A stretch of 48,031 nucleotides of DNA from an uncultured Clostridia bacterium. GTDB lineage: Bacteria > Bacillota > Clostridia > TANB77 > CAG-508. Shown here one piece after another: positions 15,551 to 23,380 of the stretch; position 1 is the stretch's first letter, and every line of letters begins with the position of its first letter. Location: positions 1 to 48,031 of the forward strand of contig CAKPOI010000008.1 in assembly GCA_934169775.1 (NCBI GenBank), in the 5' to 3' direction. Under the pieces are notes generated by a model. The model made no database searches and was not told where the DNA came from. It saw nothing but the letters and a program-made list of their open reading frames with translations. The translations under genes and the position numbers were made by a program.

Positions 15551-16519
15551 ATGTATAATGAACAACAAGAAATATCAAATACACCAAAGATAAAAGTAAT
15601 AGGAGTTGGAGGAGCAGGAAATAATGCAGTAAATAGAATGATAGAAGATAATGTAAAAGGAGTGACATATTATTTATTAAATACAGAAACTGGAACATTA
15701 AAAAGGGCAAAAACTAAAAATATATTACAAATTGGAATAGAAACTACAAAAGGATTGGGAGCAGGTGCAAATGAAAATGTAGGAGAAAGAGCTGCAATAG
15801 AAAATAAAGAACAAATTAAAGATATTGTAAGAGGAGCTGATATGCTGTTTATAGTAGCTGGAATGGGAGGCGGAACAGGAACAGGTGCAGCACCAATTGT
15901 AGCAGAAGTTGCAAAAGAAATGGGAATATTAACTATAGGTGTTGTAACTAAACCATTTATGTTTGAAGGAAAGGCTAGAAAATTAAGAGCAGATTATGGT
16001 ACTCAAAAATTGAAAGATAATGTTGATGATTTAATAGTTATACTAAATGATAAATTACTAAAAACAACAGACACTAGAATTACATTGAATTCAGCTTTTT
16101 CATTAGCTGATGGAGTTCTAGAACAAGCTATATCTGGAATAACAGATTTACTTACTACAATAGGTGAAGTAAATATAGATTTTGCAGATATTGCTACAAC
16201 AGTCAGATATAGAGGAAAAGCTTATATGGGTGTAGGAAGAGCTTCTGGAGATAAAAAAGTTGAGGATGCTGTAAGACAAGCTATAGATAATCCTTTAACA
16301 GAAAGTAAAATAAATGGGGCTAAAGGTGTTATATTTAATGTTAAGGGAAATGAAAATTTAAGTTTATTGGAAATTAATAGTGCAATTTCTATAATTAATG
16401 ATCAAATTAGTGAAGATGCTAATGTTATTTTTGGAACAGTTATAGACAATAATATGAATGATGAAGTTGGTGTTACTATTATAGCTACAGGAGTTGAAGA
16501 AACAGTTGCAGTAAAATAA
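15551..16519 (+). CDS. ftsZ: FtsZ-family GTPase lacking the C-terminal tail
   Basis: 322 residues. The GTPase and C-terminal globular domains are complete: KVIGVGGAGNNAVNRM, tubulin signature GGGTGTG at 106-112, the VVTKPF strand with GKARK, T7-like NIDFADI, and the final strands GTVIDNNMNDEVGVTIIATG. The protein stops five or so residues later. Ordinary FtsZ has a 50-100-residue linker and a conserved C-terminal peptide that binds FtsA, SepF and others; neither is here. The T3 region (NTETGTLKRAKTKN) also departs from NTDAQAL. It may be a second, specialised FtsZ. The weakly spaced AAAGGA site is 12 bases before the ATG. The next gene (tsaE) follows after 28 bases. Confidence 0.92.
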   Translation: MYNEQQEISNTPKIKVIGVGGAGNNAVNRMIEDNVKGVTYYLLNTETGTLKRAKTKNILQIGIETTKGLGAGANENVGERAAIENKEQIKDIVRGADMLFIVAGMGGGTGTGAAPIVAEVAKEMGILTIGVVTKPFMFEGKARKLRADYGTQKLKDNVDDLIVILNDKLLKTTDTRITLNSAFSLADGVLEQAISGITDLLTTIGEVNIDFADIATTVRYRGKAYMGVGRASGDKKVEDAVRQAIDNPLTESKINGAKGVIFNVKGNENLSLLEINSAISIINDQISEDANVIFGTVIDNNMNDEVGVTIIATGVEETVAVK

Positions 16520-16547
16520 ATTTATATGTTTTGAAAGGATTTTTACT

Positions 16548-17024
16548 ATGAATTTTAACACAGATTTTAAATATATTTCTTCTTCAAGTGAAGATACTTT
16601 AAATTTTGCAAAAAAATTTGCAGCCACATTAAAAAAAGAAGATGTAATTGTTCTTACTGGTGAACTTGGCAGTGGTAAAACAAAATTTGTAGAAGGTGTT
16701 CTTACATTTTTTGGATTAGAAAATGAAATTTCTAGTCCTACATTTACAATTGTTAATGAATATCAAACACCTAAATTTCCAATTTATCACTTTGATGTTT
16801 ATCGTTTAGCTGATACTTCTGAGTTTTATGAAATTGGTGGAGACGAATATTTTGATAATGGTGTTTGCTTAATAGAATGGGGAGAATTAATAAATGAAGC
16901 TTTACCAAAAAAATATATTCATATTTCTTTTCAAAAATCAGATTCTGATGAAAACTCTCGTATTATAAATGTAAAACACATTAATATGATAAAAAGTAGT
17001 CAAAAAGGAGAAGAATGCAAATGA
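16548..17024 (+). CDS. tsaE: tRNA threonylcarbamoyladenosine biosynthesis ATPase TsaE
   Basis: 158 residues. Walker A GELGSGKTKFVEG, then SPTFTIVNEY and YHFDVYRL (Walker B region) and LIEWGE are the TsaE signature. It is the ATPase partner of TsaB/TsaD in making the t6A modification at position 37 of ANN-reading tRNAs. Its end overlaps the start region of the next gene, whose AAAGGAG site lies inside tsaE. Confidence 0.95.
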   Translation: MNFNTDFKYISSSSEDTLNFAKKFAATLKKEDVIVLTGELGSGKTKFVEGVLTFFGLENEISSPTFTIVNEYQTPKFPIYHFDVYRLADTSEFYEIGGDEYFDNGVCLIEWGELINEALPKKYIHISFQKSDSDENSRIINVKHINMIKSSQKGEECK

Positions 17025-18172
17025 AAAGTGAATTTATGACAGTTTTATTAACAATACTATTAATGGTGTTAATAGTAGTATTAGGTTTTTTTGGAGTTAT
17101 AGCATATCAAGAAATTTTTGGAGAAACTGGAAATACAGAAGTAAAGAGCTATGTATCAACATATACTGAAACAGTAGATAGTTCAGATAATTTAAAAGAA
17201 CAGAATAAAGTAATTAAAGAAAATTGGAAAGATAAATTGTCTCAATTAATAAGTTCTATTACAAACTCTGAAGAAGAACCACCAAAAGCTGAATATTCAG
17301 AAGTAAAAGTTGATAAATATTTTTATAATCAGTTAAATGATTATTCAAAAATAATATATAGGGCTTTTGAATCAAATAAAGAGCAAATGAAAACAGGAAC
17401 TGCACAAATAGATTTAGGATCAACATTTACAGAGGTATTAAATCAAGAAAATGGAGATAAAAAATTGGGTGAATATTATCAATCAGCTGTTGAGACATAT
17501 TTATATGATAATCCAGATGTTTTTTATATTTCTGCTAATAAATTATATATAAATATAGAAACAACAACTAGGAAAAGAAGTACAACATATAATGTTTTTA
17601 TAAATAATGGTGAACAACCCAATTATTTTACAGATGATTTTTCCTCAGAAAGTGAAGTTCGTGAGGCTATAACAAAAGTAGAGCAGATAAAGAATCAGAT
17701 TATAGCAGCTAAAACTAATAACATATATTATAATATTAAGATGATACATGATTATTTAATAGATACTATAGAATATGACACAACAGTTTCAAAAAAAGGA
17801 ATATATAATATTTATGGTGCATTAGTCGAAAGAGAGGGTGTATGTGAGGCATATGCAAAAGCTTTTAAATATTTAGCAGATGAAATTGGAATTCCTTGTG
17901 TGATGGTAATAGGTCAAGGAACTAATTCAGATGGTAAAACTGAAAACCATGCATGGAACTATGTAGAGATTGATAAAAAATGGTATGCTGTTGATTGTAC
18001 ATGGGATGACCCAGTCATAATTGGAAATGGAAAAATAGGAAGTGATGTTAGATATAGGTATTTTTTAAGAGGAAGTAATACTATGAATAAAGATCATGAA
18101 GTAAGTGGACAATTTACAGATGATGGAAATACATATACATATCCAACATTAGAGTATTCAGATTACAGATAA
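17021..18172 (+). CDS. membrane-anchored transglutaminase-like protein
   Basis: 383 residues: N-terminal membrane segment (about 5-30), a charged spacer, a region rich in short strands, and a C-terminal transglutaminase-like core with GVCEAYAKAFKYLADEIGI (Cys), NHAWNYVEI (His) and WYAVDCTWDDP (Asp), the full catalytic triad. Such domains act as proteases, peptidoglycan- or protein-crosslinking enzymes outside the membrane; the substrate is unknown. ATG 17021 lies 10 bases after AAGGAG; ATG 17015 (4 bases) is possible. Confidence 0.88.
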   Translation: MKSEFMTVLLTILLMVLIVVLGFFGVIAYQEIFGETGNTEVKSYVSTYTETVDSSDNLKEQNKVIKENWKDKLSQLISSITNSEEEPPKAEYSEVKVDKYFYNQLNDYSKIIYRAFESNKEQMKTGTAQIDLGSTFTEVLNQENGDKKLGEYYQSAVETYLYDNPDVFYISANKLYINIETTTRKRSTTYNVFINNGEQPNYFTDDFSSESEVREAITKVEQIKNQIIAAKTNNIYYNIKMIHDYLIDTIEYDTTVSKKGIYNIYGALVEREGVCEAYAKAFKYLADEIGIPCVMVIGQGTNSDGKTENHAWNYVEIDKKWYAVDCTWDDPVIIGNGKIGSDVRYRYFLRGSNTMNKDHEVSGQFTDDGNTYTYPTLEYSDYR

Positions 18173-18221
18173 ATTTTAAATGATAATTATTATTTTATAA
18201 ACAAAAAGGAATGAGAATATA

Positions 18222-19085
18222 ATGGCTTTATTAAAGGAAATATTTTCTAATAAAATAGAGGTTTATGCTTTTGTTGGACCATCTGGAACAGGTAAAAGTT
18301 ATAGAGCACAAATGGTTGCTGGAGAAAAAGGAATAGAATATATAATAGATGATGGTTTATTAATAAAAGGAAATGAAGTTATAGCAGGGGAATCAGCTAA
18401 AAAAGCACCTACAAAAATTGAAACAGTAAAACATGCGTTATTTTATACTGATGAAGAAAAACAGGAGATAACAAAGGCATTTAAAAAATATAAACCAGAC
18501 AAGATATTAATATTAGGTACATCAGATGGAATGGTGCAAAAAATAGCAGCTAATTTAGGTTTGCCACCAATAAAGGAAACAGTATATATTCAAGATGTTG
18601 CTACAAAACAAGAAATGGAAACTGCAAGACGTATACGTGTAACAGAGGGAAAACATGTAATTCCAGTGCCTACATTTGAGATAAAAAAAGATTTTTCTGG
18701 ATATTTGTTAGATCCTTTACAAATTTTTAAAAGTAAAGGAAAGGGAGAAAAACCTTATATATCAGAAAAATCAATAATAAGACCAACATTTAGTTATATG
18801 GGGAATTTTACAATTTCAGATACTGTGTTTAGACAAATATTAGAATATTTGGCGAGTAAGACAAAGGGAATACATAAAATACAAAAAGTTAGAGTTTCAA
18901 ATTATGGTGATGGTGCAAGTTTGTATTTGGAAGTAACAATTACATATGGTGTAAATGTTATGAAGGAAATTAGTGAATTTAGGGAAAAAGCTCAAAAAGA
19001 AATAGAAAATTTAACTTCAATGAATGTTGTTGATATGGAAATTGTAGTCAAAAATATATATGTGCCAGAAAATGAAAAAAAATAA
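18222..19085 (+). CDS. P-loop NTPase fused to an Asp23/Gls24-like domain
   Basis: 287 residues. N-terminal nucleotide-binding part with Walker A FVGPSGTGKSYRA (about 17-28) and a strand ILILGTSDGM; a middle segment with ARRIRVTEGKHVIPVP; and a C-terminal ~100-residue domain resembling Asp23/Gls24 (SIIRPTFSYMGNFTISDTVF ... VRVSNYGDGASLYLEVTITYGVNV ... MNVVDMEIVVKNIYV). The combination suggests an ATP-dependent regulator of envelope-associated Asp23 proteins such as the one at 3410; that is inference. An AAAAGGA site precedes it. Confidence 0.8.
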   Translation: MALLKEIFSNKIEVYAFVGPSGTGKSYRAQMVAGEKGIEYIIDDGLLIKGNEVIAGESAKKAPTKIETVKHALFYTDEEKQEITKAFKKYKPDKILILGTSDGMVQKIAANLGLPPIKETVYIQDVATKQEMETARRIRVTEGKHVIPVPTFEIKKDFSGYLLDPLQIFKSKGKGEKPYISEKSIIRPTFSYMGNFTISDTVFRQILEYLASKTKGIHKIQKVRVSNYGDGASLYLEVTITYGVNVMKEISEFREKAQKEIENLTSMNVVDMEIVVKNIYVPENEKK

Positions 19086-19138
19086 TGTATCTTACATAAG
19101 TTTAATAAAAGTGGATAAAGGAAAGGTAAGGGATAAAA

Positions 19139-20494
19139 ATGTCATTTGTAGTAGCAATAGATGGACCAGCAGGAAGCGGAAAAGGAACAATAACAAAATT
19201 AGTAGGACAAAAGGAAGATTTAATAAATATTGATACAGGAGCAATGTATAGATGTGTTACATTAAGTATGTTAAATGAAAAAATTGATTTAGAAGATACT
19301 GAAAAGATAAAAAAATTATTGGAAAATATCAATATAGAGTTTAAAACAGAAAATGGAGAAGATAAAGTATATTTAAATAAGAAAGATGTTTCAAAACAGA
19401 TAAGGGAAGAAAATGTAAATGCAATAGTATCACAAGTTTCACATTTAATAGAAGTTAGAGAAAATATAACAAATCTTTCTAGAAAAGTTGCAGAAGGAAA
19501 AAATGTAATTATGGAAGGAAGAGATATAGGAACAAATGTATTTCCAAATGCAGAAATAAAAATATATTTAGATGCAACTCCAGAAGAAAGAGCAACTAGA
19601 AGAATGAAACAAAATCAAGAAAAAGGTATAGAATCAACATATGAAGAGATTTTAGAAAATATTAAATTTAGAGATAATAATGATAAAACAAGTGATGTGG
19701 CACCTTTAAAACAAGCTGAAGATGCTATTTATGTGGATACTACAAATTTAAAAATATCAGAGGTAGTAGATAAAATATGTGAAATTATAGAAAGCTCAGA
19801 AAAATGGAAAAAAAAACAATTAACTAAAAAAGAACTAAGAGAAATAAGAAGGCAAGAAAAAAGCTCAAAGAAATTTGATAAAAATACAGATTCAATATGG
19901 ACAAAATTTCAAAGAAGAGTTATATGGGGTTTTTTGAGAGGATTTTATAGGGTATTTTATCGAGTAAAAATTGAAGGAACAGAAAATGTTCCAAAAGAAG
20001 GAGCTTTTATTTTATGTGGTAATCATATAGATTTTATGAAAGTTCCGGTAGTTGTTGTATATTGCCCTAGAAAAGTGAATTTTATGGGAAAAATAGAATT
20101 ATTTAATAATTCATTTTTAGCACGTTTGGGAGAACTTTTTGATGTAATACCAGTAAAAAGAGGAAAACAAGATGTAGATGCTATGAAAAAATCTTTAAAA
20201 GTGTTAAATAATAAAGAAGGATTAGGAATATTTCCAGAAGGGACAACAAAAGGATTAGAAAAAGGTGTAAAAGTAAAGAATGGTGCAGCATTTATGGCAT
20301 TAAGAACAGGGAAGCCAATAGTACCAGTTGGAGTAGAAGTAACTAAAAAACCATTTCCAAAAATAATTGTTAGATATGGAAAAGCATTAGATTATAGTCA
20401 ATATAAATCAAAAACACCAGAAAAGGAAAATTTGGATAAAGTAACGAGTGAAATGATGGAAACAATTATTGGATTGGCAAATTTACATTTGTAG
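19139..20494 (+). CDS. cmk: cytidylate kinase fused to a PlsC-like acyltransferase
   Basis: 451 residues. Residues 1-215 are a complete CMP kinase: IDGPAGSGKGT, DTGAMYR, EGRDIGTNVFP, DATPEERATRR and RDNNDKTSDVAPL. A basic linker (222-260) leads to a PlsC/AGPAT-like domain (about 262-445) with GNH at 294-296 and FPEGT at 365-369. Cmk-PlsC fusions are known in Clostridia. Oddity: the canonical HX4D catalytic motif is broken, since His296 is followed at +5 by Lys301 and not Asp (HIDFMK), although an Asp sits at +2. The kinase is expected to work (CMP/dCMP to CDP/dCDP); the acyltransferase may be inactive or altered. Confidence 0.92.
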   Translation: MSFVVAIDGPAGSGKGTITKLVGQKEDLINIDTGAMYRCVTLSMLNEKIDLEDTEKIKKLLENINIEFKTENGEDKVYLNKKDVSKQIREENVNAIVSQVSHLIEVRENITNLSRKVAEGKNVIMEGRDIGTNVFPNAEIKIYLDATPEERATRRMKQNQEKGIESTYEEILENIKFRDNNDKTSDVAPLKQAEDAIYVDTTNLKISEVVDKICEIIESSEKWKKKQLTKKELREIRRQEKSSKKFDKNTDSIWTKFQRRVIWGFLRGFYRVFYRVKIEGTENVPKEGAFILCGNHIDFMKVPVVVVYCPRKVNFMGKIELFNNSFLARLGELFDVIPVKRGKQDVDAMKKSLKVLNNKEGLGIFPEGTTKGLEKGVKVKNGAAFMALRTGKPIVPVGVEVTKKPFPKIIVRYGKALDYSQYKSKTPEKENLDKVTSEMMETIIGLANLHL

Positions 20495-20500
20495 TTTATG

Positions 20501-20529
20501 TTGACAAATGCGCTCTATAGTAGTATAAT
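20501..20529 (+). promoter_or_regulatory. consensus promoter of typA
   Basis: TTGACA (20501-20506) and TATAAT (20524-20529) exactly 17 bases apart; start near 20536, and a GAGGGAAGGA ribosome region before ATG 20583. Confidence 0.85.
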
Positions 20530-20582
20530 TAAGGGCGTTATAATAATTTAAAAATAAAAAATTAGAGGGAAGGAAAGAAAAA

Positions 20583-22397
20583 ATGAATAACAAGAATATT
20601 AGAAATATAGCAATAATAGCACACGTAGACCATGGAAAAACTACATTAGTAGATGCATTATTAAGACAAAGTCATGTATTTAGAGAAAATGAACAAGTAC
20701 AAGAAAGAGTAATGGATTCAAATGATCAAGAAAAAGAAAGAGGAATAACAATTCTTTCAAAAAATACATCTGTAATGCATGGTGATATAAAAATAAATAT
20801 AGTTGATACACCTGGACATGCTGATTTTGGAGGAGAAGTAGAAAGAGTATTAAAAACAGTAGATGGTGTATTACTATTAGTAGATGCATTTGAGGGAGCA
20901 ATGCCACAAACAAGAGAAGTATTAAAAAAATCATTGGCATTAGGGTTAAAACCAATAGTAGTAATAAATAAAATAGATAGACCAGGGGCACAACCAGAAA
21001 AAGTTGTAGATCAAGTAATTGAATTATTTATAGAATTAAATGCAACAGATGAACAATTAGATTTCCCAGTAGTATATGCTTCAGCAAAAAATGGAATAGC
21101 AAAAATGGATTTAGCTGATGAATCAACAGATTTAACATGTTTATTTGAAACTATAATAAATACTATTGAACCACCTAAATGTGATTTAGAAGGTCCAGCA
21201 CAAATGTTAGTATCTAATATAGATTATGATGATTATGTAGGAAGAATTGGTATAGGAAGATTAGAAAGAGGTACAATGAAAGTCGGAATGCCAGTTAGTA
21301 TATGTGGTAAAGAAGATAAAGTTACACAAGGTAGAATTGCAAAATTATATACACATGTTGGGCTAAAAAAAGTAGAAGTAGAGGAAGTTGGAGCTGGTGA
21401 TATAATTGAGTTTGCAGGATTACCAGATATTAATATCGGTGATACGGTTTGTGATTTTGAACATCCTGAAAAAATACCTTTTGTTGATATTGATGAACCA
21501 ACAGTAACAATGACTTTTAGTGTAAATAATGGACCATTTGCAGGAAAAGAGGGCCAATTTATAACTTCAAGACATATACGTGATAGATTATATAAAGAAC
21601 TAGAAAGAAATGTTTCTTTAAGAGTAAAAGATGGCGAAACACCAGATTCTTTTGAGGTTTCAGGAAGAGGAGAATTACATTTATCTGTATTAATAGAAAC
21701 GATGAGAAGAGAAGGATTTGAACTATTAGTTTCAAGACCAAAAGTTATTTTTAAGGAAATTGATGGTGTTAAATGTGAACCAATAGAATTATTAGTTGTA
21801 AATGTTCCTGATGATTGTGTTGGAAACGTTATAGAAAAATTAGGTAGAAGAAAAGCAGAAATGGTAAATATGGAACCAGCAGAAGCAGGTCATACAAAAA
21901 TTGAGTTTAGAATACCAGCAAGAGGAATAATTGGTTATAGAACAGAATTCCTTACAGATACTAAAGGTGAAGGTACAATGAATCATATATTTGATGCATA
22001 TGAACCATATAAGGGGGATATTCAGGCTCGTGTTAGAGGAACAATTGTTGCTTTTGAACCTGGAAAATCAGTAACTTATGGATTGTATAATGCACAAGAT
22101 AAAGGAGATTTATTTATCGGTGCAGGTGTTGAAGTGTATGAAGGTATGATTGTTGGTCTAAATTCAAGAGGCGAAGATTTAGCTATAAATGTTTGTAAAG
22201 AGAAACATTTGACAAATACTAGAGCTTCTGGTTCTGATGATGCTTTACGTTTAGTTCCACCTATCCAAATGTCTTTGGAAAAGGCTATTGAATTTATTCA
22301 AGATGATGAATTGGTTGAGGTTACTCCTAAGTCTATTCGTTTAAGAAAGAAAATTTTGGATACTAAGGAACGTGAGAGGGCTAACAGAAACAAGTAG
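20583..22397 (+). CDS. typA: translational GTPase TypA/BipA
   Basis: 604 residues, standard length. G-domain motifs AHVDHGKTT, RGITILSKNTSV, DTPGHADFGGEVER and NKIDRPGA, then EF-G-like domains and the TypA-specific C-terminal region (RGIIGYRTEFLTDTKGEGTM, ... DDALRLVPP, LEKAIEFIQDDELVEVTP). TypA assists 50S assembly and stress adaptation. It has its own consensus promoter; a MITE-like repeat starts at its stop codon. Confidence 0.97.
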   Translation: MNNKNIRNIAIIAHVDHGKTTLVDALLRQSHVFRENEQVQERVMDSNDQEKERGITILSKNTSVMHGDIKINIVDTPGHADFGGEVERVLKTVDGVLLLVDAFEGAMPQTREVLKKSLALGLKPIVVINKIDRPGAQPEKVVDQVIELFIELNATDEQLDFPVVYASAKNGIAKMDLADESTDLTCLFETIINTIEPPKCDLEGPAQMLVSNIDYDDYVGRIGIGRLERGTMKVGMPVSICGKEDKVTQGRIAKLYTHVGLKKVEVEEVGAGDIIEFAGLPDINIGDTVCDFEHPEKIPFVDIDEPTVTMTFSVNNGPFAGKEGQFITSRHIRDRLYKELERNVSLRVKDGETPDSFEVSGRGELHLSVLIETMRREGFELLVSRPKVIFKEIDGVKCEPIELLVVNVPDDCVGNVIEKLGRRKAEMVNMEPAEAGHTKIEFRIPARGIIGYRTEFLTDTKGEGTMNHIFDAYEPYKGDIQARVRGTIVAFEPGKSVTYGLYNAQDKGDLFIGAGVEVYEGMIVGLNSRGEDLAINVCKEKHLTNTRASGSDDALRLVPPIQMSLEKAIEFIQDDELVEVTPKSIRLRKKILDTKERERANRNK

Positions 22398-22567
22398 ATT
22401 GAAAAATAATTACAATTTTGACTGTAGAAAACTTCATTTAAAATTCAATCAATGTACCATCGTACACCTCATGAATTTTAAACTTGTTTTCTTTGTCAAA
22501 ATTTAATTCTTTTCCAATCTATAAAACACTTGAAAATAATTACAATTTTGACTGTAGAAAACTTCAT
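22396..22567. repeat. AGATTG-ended MITE-like repeat after typA
   Basis: Starts with AGATTGAAAAATAATTAC (22396 on) and its inverted partner GTCAAAATTTAATTCTTTTC...CCAATCT ends at 22520; inner arms (GTAGAAAAC...AAATTCA and TGAATTTTAAACTTGTTTTC) also pair. A second copy of the left arm (22531-22567) follows in direct orientation. The same plan occurs after lepA (39771-39948). Each sits directly behind a translational GTPase gene. Confidence 0.85.
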
Positions 22568-22589
22568 ATTTTAAGGAATGGTTTTTAGT

Positions 22590-23186
22590 ATGAATAAAGA
22601 GAAATTAGAAATAGTAAAACAAAAAGCATTACAAGAACATATACCAATAATAATGGATGATACTTTAGAAGTTATAGAAAAATATTTAAAAGATAATCCT
22701 CCGAAAAGGATATTAGAAATAGGGGCAGCAGTTGGATATTCAGCAATGTGTTTTTCAGAATTTTTAGCAGAAGGTGGAAATATTGATACAATAGAAAGGG
22801 AAGAAGAACGCATAGCACAAGCTAAAGCAAATTTTAAAGATGTAGGGGTTCAAGATATTATAACATTATATGAAGGAGATGCGGTAGAAATATTACCAAC
22901 TTTATCGGGAAAATATGATATGGTATTTATTGATGCGGCAAAAGGAAAATATCCGTTTTTCTTAAATGAAGCTTTACGAATGTTAAATCCTAATGGAATG
23001 ATTTTTGCAGATAATATTTTATATAAAGGGTATGTTATGAGTGATTATAATAAACATAAGCAACGTACAGCTGTAAGAAATTTAAGAGAGTATATAAAAG
23101 AAGTGACTGAAAATGCTAATCTTGAAACTGAAATTTTGGAAGTTGGGGATGGATTGGTAATAAGTAAGTTTGTTAAAAATGCTTAA
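22590..23186 (+). CDS. trmR: tRNA 5-hydroxyuridine O-methyltransferase-like protein TrmR
   Basis: 198 residues from ATG 22590 (AAGGA 12 bases upstream; ATG 22578 touches that site). SAM-dependent O-methyltransferase: motif I RILEIGAAVGYSA, acidic motif DTIEREEERIAQA, YDMVFIDAAKGKYPFF, MIFADNILYKGYV, and the end GDGLVISK. This is the YrrM/TrmR subfamily, which methylates 5-hydroxyuridine at tRNA position 34. The U32 (TrhP-like) gene that makes the hydroxylated precursor is at 26490, separated by a minus-strand gene pair, which supports the assignment. Confidence 0.85.
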   Translation: MNKEKLEIVKQKALQEHIPIIMDDTLEVIEKYLKDNPPKRILEIGAAVGYSAMCFSEFLAEGGNIDTIEREEERIAQAKANFKDVGVQDIITLYEGDAVEILPTLSGKYDMVFIDAAKGKYPFFLNEALRMLNPNGMIFADNILYKGYVMSDYNKHKQRTAVRNLREYIKEVTENANLETEILEVGDGLVISKFVKNA

Positions 23187-23192
23187 AAGAAC

Positions 23193-23250
23193 AAAAGCGG
23201 ACATTAATAACATTTGCACTTATTAGAACATTTTAAAGTCCGCGTATTTG
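23193..23250. repeat. AGAACAAAAGCGGAC element
   Basis: Arms GAACAAAAGCGGAC and GTCCGCGTATTTGTTC enclose about 28 bases. A related unit is at 11530-11608, where a CTAGGAA half-hairpin has been inserted after the left arm. Followed at 23251-23284 by a GC-rich stem (CGCG...ATTTGC-GAA-GCAAAT...CGCG). Likely terminator for trmR and a mobile palindromic repeat. Confidence 0.65.
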
Positions 23251-23292
23251 TTCGCGCGCGAAATTTGCGAAGCAAATATCGCGGCATTGTTA

Positions 23293-23340
23293 TTTTTTAT
23301 ATACTAGGAAGTTCGTAGAACTTTCCTAGTATATAAAAAA
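23293..23340. repeat. CTAGGAA hairpin repeat, copy 1
   Basis: Arms TTTTTTATATACTAGGAAGTTC and the complementary GAACTTTCCTAGTATATAAA... pair with a single bulged base around GTA. An equivalent hairpin with the bulge on the other arm is at 32351-32398, so the two are inverted copies of one element; a half copy is at 11546-11563. Confidence 0.85.
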
Positions 23341-23380
23341 CAGATGAAGGTTTATATTTCTAAACCTTCATCTGTTTTTT
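23335..23380 (-). terminator. strong terminator of the RSH-like operon
   Basis: 20-bp perfect stem (23335-23354 with 23361-23380) with a 6-base loop, arms starting AAAAAACAGATGAAGG and ending in T6. It encodes the last eight or so codons and the stop of the 23352 gene. Because of the T-run on both strands it can work for trmR too. Confidence 0.9.

Noticed and set aside
16519..16548. A +1 extension supplying the missing FtsZ tail
   Set aside because: No CGG at the end of the gene and only 28 bases before tsaE; no tail-like sequence in any frame.
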